The notes beneath the pieces were generated by a model. It was not told the origin of the DNA and did not search any database. It saw nothing but the letters and a program-made list of their open reading frames with translations. Shown here piece by piece: positions 10,824 through 21,889 of a stretch of DNA of 64,000 nucleotides; the stretch's first letter is position 1, and each line of letters begins with the position of its first letter. The stretch is taken from NCBI GenBank assembly GCA_030374765.1, contig JARGXX010000020.1, forward strand, positions 1 to 64,000, written 5' to 3'. Origin of the DNA: Agarophyton chilense. Its lineage: Eukaryota > Rhodophyta > Florideophyceae > Gracilariales > Gracilariaceae. Both the position numbers and the translations under genes were made by a program.

Positions 10824-11417
10824 TGTGAACGTCATGTCCGTAGATCAGGAAAGGACACAACGCGGGTGGCAACAACCCAAGGGGACACAAGTAAATAGTA
10901 ATGCTCTCGAGAGTACCAGCCCTACAGAGGGCAGAAATAGTGTGTCAAAAACGCGGCAAGAGAAGAAACAAATGCAATTGATAGGTAGAACGTGAACCCA
11001 AATAGATGACGACAAGGTGGCAGGCAAAAACAAAGATATAAAATTGATACGAGGATAGAAAAGGTAAAGGCCTACGCCACAGGTTGAAACTTTTATTGAT
11101 GAGGTGGGGTGAGTCGAGGTGACATGACCAGAGTTGGTCGGAGCCGACCGGAGCCCGCCTTTTATAGACGATTTTCCGGCCGGCCGGCGCGCGAATTCGC
11201 GCGCCGCCCGATACACGACTATGTTCTGGAACTTTATCGACGCAGAACGCACTTGCGTTGCGCAACAAGCGTGCGGTATCTAATAATTTGTATTTCTACT
11301 CTGAAATAAACAGATTATTTCTTTATATCCATCCTTCCATTCAGCCTACGTGCAACGCGCTTTAATTTGCCAGCGATGTTGCACGTGCCACGCACCCGCG
11401 CCAAAACCGCCACCACA
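10824..11417 (-). repeat. Gypsy B 3' LTR
   Basis: It matches 17605-18195 along its length. It contains a GGCCGGCCGGCGCGCG-rich patch (about 11175-11205). It starts and ends with the canonical TG/CA on the minus strand. Confidence 0.93.
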
Positions 11418-11428
11418 CACCCCCGGAC

Positions 11429-11836
11429 TCAGCGGTCGCTACGCCGGGCGATCGGCATTTGTGCGTCAGAGGCCGATCCCGGGTCGTGCTCCATGAGAAA
11501 CATGAAAGGGATTTCCATACGGTCGATATGAGGAGTGTAGGCGATCCTGGACACCGGAACACGAGGGATCAGAAATATCTTCGTTTCTTCTAGATACAAC
11601 TGAGAATCGGGGAGGTGCCCATACTGCGCGACTGCATAATGGTACAGAAATACCGTAAAGCGGATGTCTAAAACGGTTCCTATTCCGGGGTGGACCCTGT
11701 CAGCCATTTCCATAGGAAGATTTCCATGAGAGCCAATGAGGTACGGCCCATATATCCTGAACAGTGCGACGTATAGATGGAACAGATTCCAAACGACTCT
11801 CTCTAACTGAGGTGGTGGGAGACCAAGTGGAGCCAT
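11429..11836 (-). CDS. Gypsy B third ORF after pol, unknown protein (135 aa)
   Basis: This ORF follows the end of pol with the arrangement TGAATG: the pol stop and this start codon touch, a configuration compatible with termination-reinitiation. The protein is rich in aromatic and hydrophobic residues (VVWNLFHLYVALFRIYGPYL, IRFTVFLYHYAVAQYG) but shows no signal peptide, furin-type site or clear membrane anchor. I do not recognise it, and it does not look like a retroviral envelope. It ends 12 bases before the LTR, filling the whole space. It could be an extended C-terminal pol product made separately. Confidence 0.55.
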   Translation of the reverse strand: MAPLGLPPPQLERVVWNLFHLYVALFRIYGPYLIGSHGNLPMEMADRVHPGIGTVLDIRFTVFLYHYAVAQYGHLPDSQLYLEETKIFLIPRVPVSRIAYTPHIDRMEIPFMFLMEHDPGSASDAQMPIARRSDR

Positions 11837-12583
11837 TCAATCTTTTATAGTTGAGCCGGCGACGATGTGTTGACTGAGGTTATGCCTTGAGACCAGCTGA
11901 TCAAAATCGACTCTTATAGGAAGCAACGTAATATTTTGCTGCACTGGATGGTTCTCTGCATACTTGTCCTCGTCCAATGTCATGAAAACATCATCATGAA
12001 GATGTCCAGGCCTCCTAGTGTAAGGCTTGAGGCGTCTGGCGTGCACACCCTGTCGAGTGTATCGTTGGTTCGGTGAGACCAGAACATATTTAGGATGCAT
12101 GGCCTTTACCACGCGGCACGGCCCATAGAATTTGGACTCGAAAGCAGACCACTTCACATTCGGACTCAAGGCTTTTCCATGGATAACCAAAACTTCATCT
12201 CCTACCTTGAAATGATGGTTATATTTTGTATCATCTTCTCTTTGCGGCTGCTTGTCAACTCTGGCTGCACGAGTGATATTACCAGCCATAACTTCATGTC
12301 TCCGACTGTCTGGCGTGGAGTGGTCGATGAGCGGAAGCGGGTCTTCAATATGCATTCTAGGCGGTATTCCATACAAAAGCTCAAACGGTGAAGCTCCTCC
12401 AATCATCTTGCGGCGCCTGTAGCCAAAAAGAACATCCTCTAAAACCTCGTCCCAATCCTTTTTCTTGTCAAATACCATCTTACCAATTGCTTTCTTGATT
12501 GTACCCACCACGCGCTCCGCCCTACCATTCGACATAGGGGCGTATGCCAGAACTGGTCGAAGAGAGATTCCCTTTTGCTGCAT
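11837..12583 (-). pseudogene. Gypsy B integrase, C-terminal part
   Basis: PVLAYAPMSNGRAERVVGTI carries the third acidic residue of the integrase core. It is followed by LFGYRRRKMIGGASPFELLYG, then a KVGDEVLV...WSAFESKFYGPCRVV module, the gypsy integrase C-terminal (GPY/F-like) fold that binds DNA. No chromodomain is visible. It is part of the B polyprotein, kept here as a segment of the fossil. Confidence 0.85.
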
Positions 12584-14253
12584 GAATTTCTTGACAATTT
12601 CTGCTTTGAACGCAGTGAATTATCCGATACTATGGTCAACGGTGGTCCAAATGGAGCAACAATTTGAGAATGAACGAAATCCAACACGACTGAAGCCGTT
12701 TGAGACTTGGTAGCTATGGCGATCGGCCATCCAGTTAGGTGTTCGACGCCAATCAATATGAAACGGTTTTCTAGCTTAGACCGAGGCAGTCGAACAGCAA
12801 AGTCTATGGAAAACGTTGCGAAAAGACTTGTCAGTGGAGCCTTCTGATTCGATCGATAATGAAGCAATGGAGAAATGCGCTGGCAGCCTTCACAACTTCG
12901 AACATATCCAACTATATCAGAGAACATCTGGGGCCACCAAAACCGATCACGAATAAAGTTCTTAGTAGATTCGAGACCCCAGTGCCCAATATCATCATGA
13001 AATGATTTCATAATTCCTCGACGCTCTTCTTCAGGGGAGACAATTCGTAGTCCATTCTTCGTGCGGCGAAAGAGCTGAGATTCCCAGACATAGAAGTTTT
13101 TGGCGTTTCTCTTCACAATAGCTCGCTGTTTCGGATCACGCTCCCCCAAAGACAGGTTGGTGAGATAGCGCCCGATGTCCGCACAAAAAGGATCAAGATT
13201 GCCAAAAATGTTTTCTTCACTATTGTTTTCAGCAAAATTGCAGTCCAAAATTTTCGGCGCATCTCCTTTCGCATATCTTGAGAGATAATCTGCCGCTGCA
13301 TTGGCCTTTCCGGGCCGATAGACGATCTCAAACTTATACTCGGCCGAAAGATCGAGCCATCGGGCCAGGCGTCCATGAATATCTTTGTTCTTGAACGCGT
13401 AGCTAAGTGCCTGGTGATCCGTAACGAGCTGGAATGGCTTTGCTCCAAGAAGGTATAAACGAAACTTTTTCAAAGCAAAAACAACTGCCAGAGCCTCTTT
13501 CTCACATACAGAATAGTTTCGCTCAGCTGCATTCATGGTTCGGCTGGCATACTGAATTGGGTGAAACATCCCGTCTTCCTTCTTCTGTGCCAATACGGCT
13601 CCAAGGGCCAAGCAAGATGAGTCCGTCTCCACTCTAAATGGAGATTCAAAGTCTGGAAAGGCCAGCACCGGCGGTGATGCGAGCTTCTTTTTCAATGCCA
13701 AAAAAGCTTCCATCATTTCTGGGGTGAAGGCCAACTTTTGCTTCCCAGATGTAGCCGCATGGAGTGGGGCGGAGGTCTTCGCAAATTCTTTGATGAACCG
13801 GCGGTAGTAGCTGGCCAATCCAAAAAAACTTCGAAGTTCTGTGGTCGTGGTCGGGACTTGAGCTTCTTGGATCAAAGAAATCTTTTTCATATCCACTGAG
13901 ACTCCTGACTCATCAATGATGTGACCCAAAAGCGAGATACGAGGGCGTGCAAACTCACACTTCGAAACCTTAATCTTCAAGCCATAGCTGGAAATGATCT
14001 TGATTACTTCAGAGACGTGCTGAACATGTTCCCCCAATGTTCTAGAGAATATTACAACATCATCAATATAAACCCGAGCGAAGGGGATTTTCCCGAGAAC
14101 CGAGTCCATCATTCTCTGAAACTCGGCTGGGGCATTCATCAATCCAAAAGGCATGACTTCAAACTGAAAAGTTCCCTGGCGGCAGATTAAAGTGGTCATT
14201 TCTTTGCATTTTGCGGACATTCGAATCTGCCAATAACCAGAAAACAAGTCCAA
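12439..14253 (-). pseudogene. Gypsy B RT, RNase H and integrase N-terminal part
   Basis: In order: RT core with MDLFSGYWQIRM, FEVMPFGLMNAPAEFQRMM and ARVYIDDVVIFS (YIDD catalytic box); connection; RNase H with RVETDSSCLALGAVLAQ, YSVCEKEALAVVFALKKFR, LVTDHQALSY and RPGKANAAADYLSR; integrase zinc-binding HH-CC (HDDIGHWGLEST, CEGCQR); and the first integrase acid region ATFSIDFAVRLPRS. This is textbook Ty3/gypsy order. Confidence 0.9.
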
Positions 14254-14277
14254 TGTAGTAAAGAAGCAACATCCACC

Positions 14278-17200
14278 TCAATCGTCAAAGATCTGATCCA
14301 TATGTGGGAGTGGCCAGCGGTCCGGCTTCATGTTCTCGTTCAGAGTGCCATAGTCCACGCAAAACCTCGGGTTCCCATCCTTCTTCATGGCTATTACGAC
14401 CGGAAAGGCCCATGCAGAAGAGCAGGGGCGGATGATCCCGGCTTCCAACATGCGGTCGACTTCCTTCCGAAACACGTCATTGTACTTTGGCGGCAACCTT
14501 CTGACGCGAAATTGAATGGGCTTATCAATTGTTACTTCGAAATCATGCATAATCGGAACGTCAGAAGGGCGCAAGTCGTGCAAAGACCATGCGATCACAT
14601 TTGAGTCCAAAAGAATATCGGTAATTTTCATCTGAGGGGATTCGGTGAGATGAATCAACTTCGACAGGACTTTATCATGCGATCCAATTGTGGAGAGTGC
14701 GCGATCCAATAAGCGGCCAACTGATTCTGATTCGCTCTGATTGCTTCTGTCAGCTGACTTCTGCAAATGTGAAGATCTGCAAAAGGGTTCGTGGGGAATA
14801 CGATTGCAACTAAGACAGTGGCGTACGAAGCCATGAGAGTCTGCTTCTTCTACGTCTGTCTCCTCCCCGTTTTCCTGTTGTCCATTCTGTCTGTTCTCTT
14901 TATCGATTTGCGGGTTTGAACCTTCTAAAAATGCTTCATTTCCAATATCTGGTGGCTCTTGAACAACGTATTCATCTTGCCGGAGCTCTTCCTCGAACTC
15001 AAGAAGATATCCTCCGTCTTCGTCATCATTAATAAGTCCCCTACGTCCTGGTGTTAGTATCGAAGGGTCGATCGGGGGTCCATATTCGTGCCGCCTAAGG
15101 CGGACTCTAATGTCAACATGTTCTCTTCCGGCTGTTTCATCTTGAGCATGAAGCACAATGATCTCGTTGCGTATAGGGATTGTGAGGATAGGGTCGCGGT
15201 AAAGCGGGATTCCAACTTCTCCAGCCTCTTCGTCATCTTCACCATCTTCATCTTCTTCATCATCATCTTCATTTTCTTCATCGTCTTCATCATCATCTTC
15301 ACCTTCTTCATCATCATCTTCATTTTCTTCATCGTCTTCATCATCATCTTCATCTTCTTCATCATCATCCGACTGACTGTCGTCATTTGCTTCGACTACT
15401 TCTCGTTCAGGGCTGACGCTGACTGCCGTCTGCGCACTTTGGAAAGAGAACGTATTGGGGCCGCTATCCTCGTCACTAGAGGCGTTTTCCTCGGCATCTT
15501 CAAATCTGCGGTCATCATCTCGAACGGGTGACTGAGCCTGGGAGGCTACTTCGTAACTATCATCCGACTTGACTCGAAAAGCCGGACCATTCGGGGCCAA
15601 AGCTCGTATGGGGATTCGGATTCGGATGGGGCCTGTGACGTCATCATTTTGAGGCTCTCCCACACTGTCATGGTCTTCACCTGTACTCTCTTCTGGATCG
15701 GGAGGGTTTTCCTGTGTGGGTGCTTCTTCATCAACTGCAACGAGGGTGACATCTGCGTTTATTTCCGCTGATTGGTCCATGATTATCTCGACAAAGTCTG
15801 CGTCTCCCACCTCCACCGAATCGGATGGAACCGCATCTGAGTCAGATGTGAAGTCTATGCTATCAGTGTCAGAAAGTGGGGCCTTGTCATCGTAATTTAT
15901 TGAAACTTCTTGCGCGCCAAGATCGATGCATGCATGTAACTTCTCTAATGTTGGACAGCCAATTATGACGTCAAATGGCGGTTTCTGAATGACAAGAAAG
16001 TCAAGCGGAACCCTCACGTTGTCAAATCGAACGGGCACGTCAGTCAACATGCCGACCACGACAGCTATGCTTCCGTCGGCGACTTTGATCTTTCTGTCGA
16101 TCGCTTTCGGCTCCAAGGACAACACATCAGCTAATTCTGCGGACATAATGTTAGGTATGGCTCCAGAGTCTAATAATGCTTGGGTTGTAGTGCCATAGAC
16201 CTTGATTGACACCACCTTTAGTCTGCGCTCGTCCTTAGGTACCTGGGCTGCATTAACCCTTCGACAAGAATGGTTTCCTGAAATAATTATACGGAGGTCT
16301 TTCTTCGCCACGTCAGCATCTCCGCGGATCAGTTGTCCAAAGGTCAGTTCAGATGGCGCATTGGCTAATTCTTCCAGAACGTTGTACTTACCTGTGAGCT
16401 CCTCAAACATCGTTTTACTCGAGGGCTTCTTAGAAGACGTTTTCCTTGCTTTCTCTGAGCGCTTGCCTGTACCAGTGACGTCACCCTGGGGCCTGACTGC
16501 CCTAGACTGTGGGTTGGAATTCAGAAGGGAGCGTATTCCCATCCGATCTTCCGTTCTGATCTGTTTCGGAATGGGAGCCCCCTCCGCGTTTCTCTTTGTC
16601 ACCGTAACCGGTTCTTCTTGCTCCAGATCGCCCACGGTGACAACTGACACTTGACTCGGTTTCTGTTGCTCTTCTACAGCGGCCTCCCGGGCCCTACCCT
16701 TCCAACGTTCTTCTTGCTGAGATTCACTCTTTGCTCCATCGAATCCAGCTCGCTTGTCCTGGTTAGGGTTTCGGACCCAACAGTTTACAATTGAATGACC
16801 ATTCTTGCCGCAGCGTCCGCACCTTGTGTCGCGGTGTCGATTGAGTAGACAACGGGTGGAATAATGGCCAGGCTTCTGGCAATACGTGCAGAGTCGATCT
16901 TCGTCTTTATTGGCTTGAGAAGCGGGCGTCTGGGACTTCTTCACAAATAATGCCAGCTTGGAAAGCTGTTCTGCAAGCTGGTCTACCTTCTCTTCCATCT
17001 GAGGGGCTTCCGGAGTTTTGCTTCTAGAGATCACTTTCTTCGGTGGGGGACTCATGTTGAATGGGTGATGATCTCCCAGGATCTTCTTTCCAGAAACAAA
17101 TTCTTTCACAAGCGACTTCAGAGTTCTGTAATCGGAAGCTCCACGGAATACCACGAATTGAGCGAGATCCGCGCACTGCATGACAGCGTTTCTCAGCAGT

Positions 17201-17616
17201 CCAAATCGAGCCTTCTCGTTGAATCCGGCTCTCTCGAACGAATCGTCCATGCTTTTCATCGATCCCAACAGATCACTGTATGAAAAGCTTGCACTAACTG
17301 CTTTTCTTATATGTTCCTCGGGCTCTTCCGGTACTCCAAATCGATCCAAAAACACTTTGTTCACGATCCCATAATCTCTTGCATCCTCCGTCAAGTCTCC
17401 CTCCGAGGCAAACGTCTCATAGTAGAACTCAAATGCAGCACCCTCCAGGAATCCGAGAAAATCAAGAGCGCGGTCTTCGTCACATTTTCCACGAGTTGCG
17501 AAATTCTCATAAAAGAAAAGAAACTTGCGAATATCAACGCCAAATCCATCAAAGTGGCTCAATCCAGGAACATCAGAGGAGCTTGGGCCTCCTCGAGAGT
17601 TCCGTGTGAACGTCAT
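14278..17616 (-). pseudogene. Gypsy B gag-protease-RT start polyprotein (1112 codons)
   Basis: Residues 1 to about 190 are a capsid-like gag. Two zinc knuckles, CTYCQKPGHYSTRC and CGRCGKNGHSIVNC, lie at about 243-283. Protease follows with LLDSGAIPNIM (about residue 480) and a FDVIIGCPTLEKL flap-side motif. A long acidic linker (positions 15240-15370) precedes the RT start, with FRVRRLPPKYNDVFRKEV and SAWAFPVVIAMKKDGNPRF. The first ATG lies inside the 3' end of the 5' LTR, so there is essentially no untranslated leader. It is treated as part of the fossil. Confidence 0.88.
15258..15359 (-). repeat. 51-bp tandem repeat coding an acidic tract
   Basis: Two 51-bp units (15258-15308, 15309-15359) of the CATCATCATCTTC type encode, on the minus strand, a run of Asp/Glu between protease and RT of gypsy B. 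They are in frame (17 codons each). Simple-sequence slippage is the likely origin. Confidence 0.85.
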
Positions 17617-18195
17617 GTCCGTAGATCAGGAAAGGACACAACGCGGGTGGCAACAACCCAAGGGGACACAGGCAAATAGTAATGCTCTCGAGAGTACCAG
17701 CCCTACAGAGGGCAGGAATAGTATGTCAAAGACGCGGCAAGAGAAGAAACAAGTGCAATTGATAGGTAGAACGTGAACCCAAATAGATGATGACAAGGTG
17801 GCAGGCAAAAACAAAGATATAAAAGTGATACGAGGATAGAAAAGGGAAAGGCCTACGCTACAGGTTGAAACTTTTATTGATGAGGTGGGGTGAGTCGAGG
17901 TGACATGACCAGAGTTGGTTGGAGCCGACCGGAGCCCGCCTTTTATAGACGATTTTCCGGCCGGCCGGCGCGCGAATTCGTGCGCCGCCCGATGCACGAC
18001 TATGTTCTGGAACCTTATTGACGCAGAACGCACTTGCGTTGCGCAACAAGCGTGCGGTATCTAATAATTTGTATTTCTACTCTGAAATAAACAGATTATT
18101 TCTTTATATCCATCCTTCCATTCAGCCTACGTGCAACCTTTAATTTGCCAGCGATGTTGCACGTGCCACGCACCCGCGCCAAAACCGCCACCACA
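17605..18195 (-). repeat. Gypsy B 5' LTR
   Basis: It pairs with 10824-11417. On the minus strand it begins TGTGGTGGCGG at 18195 and ends TTCACA at 17605. The gag start codon (17614-17616) lies within it. Confidence 0.93.
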
Positions 18196-18200
18196 TGAAG

Positions 18201-18791
18201 CAAATCCAAAAGCAGGTGCATCCAAAGGGCGTCTTCCAAGAATGGGCACAATGACCAAGAGCTAAACGTGGACCAATAAAGCAGAGCGAGAAAGTACTGT
18301 AATGCTGTGTGTCCAGAAAAATGGTAAAAATGTAATATGATACCACCTCCATACTTTCTCTGTTGGATGCTTCGCATAGTAAGTAGATTGTTAACCCTGG
18401 CAATGAGATGCGTAAAACAATCACGTTGCAGTCGCTTTGCGTCCGTCTACTCTCTACACAATTGCACATTCCCGCGTGGGCCACACCACCCATGGCGACC
18501 ATACGAGGATGATGCCGTGTAGTCGTGTGATAACCTGATATATGTACTGTCGTACATACGGAAACGCACTTTCCAAAGTTACAGTACGTAGTGCAGATGG
18601 AAAACTTCACATATCACAAATACAATTGTTTCTCTATCCATCTACAAATTCTGCCCATGTCTCCATTTGCAAAAAAAAGTATAAACACTTGGGAGGCATC
18701 ATCACCGCATACAGTCTCGTCATTCCTAACGCTCCGGTGGCTGCCCTACTTCGAACACCACGTATCGCACTTCTTGCTTTCGGCTAGTTTG
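18201..18791. other. Upstream flank of the host gene
   Basis: About 590 bases between gypsy B and the TATA box. No ORF with protein-like composition or family motif. It presumably holds the distal promoter of the gene at 18936, now separated by the B insertion from whatever lay further upstream. Confidence 0.5.
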
Positions 18792-18799
18792 TATAAATA
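18792..18799 (+). promoter_or_regulatory. TATA box of the DUF1254 gene
   Basis: TATAAATA sits 144 bases before the start codon. A start site 25-30 bases downstream would lie near 18820-18828, in CTCGACAAACAAAATG. No other strong TATA motif is closer. Confidence 0.6.
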
Positions 18800-18828
18800 G
18801 TAGGCCGTTTCTCAACTCGACAAACAAA

Positions 18829-18849
18829 ATGTTGAATCCACCGCAATAA
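18829..18849 (+). promoter_or_regulatory. Short upstream ORF (6 codons)
   Basis: ATG TTG AAT CCA CCG CAA TAA lies in the presumed leader, 86 bases before the main start. If transcription starts at about 18822 it would be close to the cap and could lower or gate translation of the main ORF. If the start site is a few bases later it is not transcribed. Confidence 0.4.
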
Positions 18850-18935
18850 CTTCAGACCTCTACATCCAGTGTTTCCCATCTGAGCACCCTCCAAACTACC
18901 GTAGAACGCAGGCAGAACAAGCTCCACCAGCATCA

Positions 18936-20420
18936 ATGGCCAACATCGTGAGTGACGCAATCGCTGAAGAGGAGTTCGCGTACGCCATTGGTATTCAGAT
19001 ATACACCTTCGCTCAGCCGTTGCTAATTTGCGAGCGCGAACGCAACATTCGTCTTAACCCTCCAGATTTCAATGGCCAGCTAGGTCTTGCTCCGGTGGCC
19101 TGCCTCAATGATATTGGCCATATGGAAAACGTCTCCACTGCAGATGATGTCGTACCCTACATGCCGAACTGCGATACTGTGTACAGTGCTGCGTATATTG
19201 AGCTCGTGGATGAGCCTATCGTGCTTACGGCGCCCACCATCACAGATCGCTACTGGAGCATCCAGCTTGCTGACTGCTACGCGACAAATGTGGCGTACAT
19301 AGGCACGCGGGCCACGAATGGAGAGGGTGGCAACTTCATTCTTGTAGGCCCGAATTATGACGGAGACCTACCCTCTGACATGCCTGTTCAGAAATTGGAC
19401 TACAACTCCTGTATGTTCTTCCTTCGCATTGCTCCGCTGGTTGGCGTAAACATTGATGAGGAGAAAGATTTGGCCAAGATTCATGAGTACCAAAAACAGT
19501 TTTATCTCACGTCACTAAGCAATTGGAAGATGAATAATATTGGCGTGGCGGCTGTGCCAGAGAGTGTCAAAACGCGCCCACAGTACATCGGAGATCTGGC
19601 GTACTACCAGATTGTCGCAGATTTATTCATCGAGAACCCGCCTATCAGTGCCCACGACGCGCAGACCGTGACATACAAGTATGTAGGACTGGAAGTGGGC
19701 CAGAAATTCGACCCAGATTCCATCTCGGAGGGCATTCGCGCCGGGCTAGTTCGCGCTGCAAACATGGGAAGAAAGATTATGGACTGGCAGGTGAATCATA
19801 CCGACGGTCAGCTTAGCACGCGGTGGAAGTTGGTGGAGGAAGGGTGTTACGGGTATAACTACCCGCCCCGGGCCAAGGGGGCGCTAGGGGGTCTTCTGGT
19901 GCACGACTGGGCGGAGGCAGAATACTTCATGACGGTAGAGAGTACTGTTTTGGACGAAGATGGGAAGCCGACGGGCGGGGAGCCTTTTGACAGCAAGAAC
20001 AAGTATGTGATGTACTTTGCAAAAGATCGCATCCCGAAAGTGAACACAGCCAAAAAAGCGTTCTGGTCGGTCACGGCGTACGGGCCGGACAAGCAGCTGG
20101 TGCCTAACGACAAGCGCCGGTATTCGGTCGGTGACCGCACTCTAATTCCGGACAAGGACGGGGGGATCACAATCTACCTGCAACGCGATGACCCCAAAGG
20201 TGAAGTGGGCGACCCAAACGCCTCAAATAATTGGCTGCCTATCCCGCACGACGACGGGGATATGTTCAAATTGTTGCTTCGTATCTACATCCCACGGCAT
20301 GTATCCCTCCACCCGGTGCCGCCGGAAAGGTTCGCTCCGCCGGTCTTGTTGCGAGAGAGTGCTTCGGTTCGCGCGATGCTTCAGAGCAAATCTCCGATGT
20401 GCCATTGTGATGACAAGTAG
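18936..20420 (+). CDS. DUF1254/DUF1214 domain protein, intronless host gene
   Basis: A 494-residue ORF with no interruption. The N-terminal part matches DUF1254: AYAIGIQIYTFAQPLL (residues 15-30), PNCDTVY (77-83, the family PNxDTxY motif), RYWSIQLADCY (105-115), YIGTRATN (121-128) and LVGPNYDG (136-143). The C-terminal part matches DUF1214: FWSVTAYGPDKQLVPND (from about 374), RYSVGDRT, GGITIYLQRDDP, NWLPIP (431-436) and LRIYIPRH (about 445-451). The length is usual for the family (about 450-500). There is no signal peptide or membrane segment, so a soluble protein is likely. The family occurs widely in bacteria and patchily in eukaryotes; its biochemical role is not established. Start chosen at the first ATG, context CATCAATGG. 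It is hemmed in by gypsy B upstream and gag debris downstream. Confidence 0.92.
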   Translation: MANIVSDAIAEEEFAYAIGIQIYTFAQPLLICERERNIRLNPPDFNGQLGLAPVACLNDIGHMENVSTADDVVPYMPNCDTVYSAAYIELVDEPIVLTAPTITDRYWSIQLADCYATNVAYIGTRATNGEGGNFILVGPNYDGDLPSDMPVQKLDYNSCMFFLRIAPLVGVNIDEEKDLAKIHEYQKQFYLTSLSNWKMNNIGVAAVPESVKTRPQYIGDLAYYQIVADLFIENPPISAHDAQTVTYKYVGLEVGQKFDPDSISEGIRAGLVRAANMGRKIMDWQVNHTDGQLSTRWKLVEEGCYGYNYPPRAKGALGGLLVHDWAEAEYFMTVESTVLDEDGKPTGGEPFDSKNKYVMYFAKDRIPKVNTAKKAFWSVTAYGPDKQLVPNDKRRYSVGDRTLIPDKDGGITIYLQRDDPKGEVGDPNASNNWLPIPHDDGDMFKLLLRIYIPRHVSLHPVPPERFAPPVLLRESASVRAMLQSKSPMCHCDDK

Positions 20421-20791
20421 GTTCGTGTAGAGAATGAATATTTGTGTGTTGCTCGAGTAAGAACGAGGGAGTGTCACAAAAGGAGTTGATGAGTCTCGAT
20501 GTTAGATAGACCAATTTATGTTACCGAAGAACAACTCTTTCGCAGTAAATCTATCCGGGGTTTTCATGCCGCGCCGCAGAAATGCAACTCTACCGCGGTA
20601 AATGGAATCTATCCTTTCCATTTTCTTATTCTTTTCATGTCAAGTTTCTCTAACGGATCTCCGAAAAGAGGCAGAAGTAAACCTAGTGGAACGCATAGAG
20701 TTCCCAGAATGGCTCGTGATTGGTCAGTGAAGGAAAGAATTGGCGCCAATTGCTCATTCCCCAACAAAAACCTTGCGTCTTTCGCTCTACC
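20421..20791. other. 3' flank of the host gene
   Basis: No recognisable gene. The transcript end should fall here. I see no canonical AATAAA within the first 100 bases, so the polyadenylation site is not called. Confidence 0.5.
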
Positions 20792-21660
20792 TCAACATCC
20801 CCACCATTTTCCCACTATTCCAATCCCTAGCAAGTGTGGGACGCGGGGGGAACTGGGACGTGCTGGAGAATGAAACGCTTGCGAAAGCGTGGGTTGCTTG
20901 AGGGTAGGCAAGACTGCCTTACTGCGGCGGTATGGGCGAGGGTTGTTGGGAGGCGGAATCTGGGCAGCGCTCGCAGAGAAAGATTGCAGGTTCAGCGAGC
21001 CGGTCGCCGAAGTGGTGTGAACGTTGTCACACTGGCGATGAACCGACGAGATCTTCTCGCACTTCACACTGTCAAAATAATCCGTGGTTGAGGCATCCGT
21101 AGCCAAACTGCTGTCAGTTGATGTCGCTTCTAAAACAGACAAACGTGGTCCGTTTTCTACCCCAGAATTTGCCAACAGCATAAATGCTGTAAGTGCCTCT
21201 GGTAGCTTGGCAGTAATTGACTGGGAGTTGAACTTCGTTGCCTGTGTATCAAAACGATGTTCGAAGTTGTGGAAAGACTCATCTCTGGCACGCTTGACCT
21301 GAAGCAGTGAGATGAAGTTGGAGTATATTTCACTCAAAACGAGTAAGGAGTCTCTCTTGTAGATGGCTTTCACTATGCTGTCTGCCCCGGCATCTGCAGA
21401 AATGTCAGTGTCCGGATTGGTAGAGCGCAAGTTCCTTGCACGTCCGTAGAGCTGCGACTTGAGCATATTGCCACGGAGGGGTAGAAACATCTTCTCGGAG
21501 TTCCTGTCTGGGAGCCTATCGTGAAATGAGGCCCATAAGTACACTGTATTACGTATTTTTCTTGGTTACCCTTCTCGTCTGTCCACGGAACATTCTTGAG
21601 ACCCCATGAGAATAGAGGGCGGGAGGGGGTTCTGGACTTCAAACCGGTTGCTGGGCCCAT
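20792..21660 (-). pseudogene. Retrotransposon gag-like fragment
   Basis: LPLRGNMLKSQLYGRARNL, YKRDSLLVLSEIYSNFISLLQVKRARDESFHNFEHRF and KLPEALTAFMLLANSGVE follow the helix pattern of LTR-retroelement gag (capsid) proteins. No zinc knuckle is seen. It is convergent with the host gene about 370 bases away and has no detectable LTR. It is a broken remnant. Confidence 0.6.
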
Positions 21661-21889
21661 TTCTTAGTATTGAACAGTAGTCGGGTATTAATGGAGATCT
21701 GAGACAGTGGAGGATCCCGTGTGCTCTTATGGTCTTGTCAGATGCCTATTGTTACCGGCATGGCGGTTTTTATACAATGTAGATGCCATCTGCATTGTAA
21801 TACAACTATTGCAGCCGCTGAGTTGTAAGCGGGTATAATGTAGTATCAATTTTTTCGTGTATACTACAAAAGTTATCTTGATTCATACA

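Larger units (their letters stand above)
10819..18200 (-). mobile_element. Ty3/gypsy element B, nearly whole, minus strand, with TSD
   Basis: LTRs of 594 and 591 bases (TGTGGTGG...TTCACA, read on the minus strand) enclose gag-protease-RT, RT-RNase H-integrase, integrase end and a third ORF. A perfect 5-bp target duplication TGAAG lies at 10819-10823 and 18196-18200. LTR divergence counted by eye is about 16 substitutions plus one small indel, about 2.5-3%, so insertion is fairly recent. It has about two breaks and otherwise looks complete. Confidence 0.92.

Noticed and set aside
11429-11836. Envelope gene in gypsy B
   Set aside because: No signal peptide, cleavage site, fusion peptide or clear membrane anchor; too short.
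15054-15386. Met/Lys-repeat ORF and its opposite-strand hydrophobic counterpart
   Set aside because: Both are shadow frames of the acidic repeat in gypsy B.
20499-20873. 124-codon ORF after the host gene
   Set aside because: No family motif, poor composition, and it overlaps the opposite-strand gag fragment.
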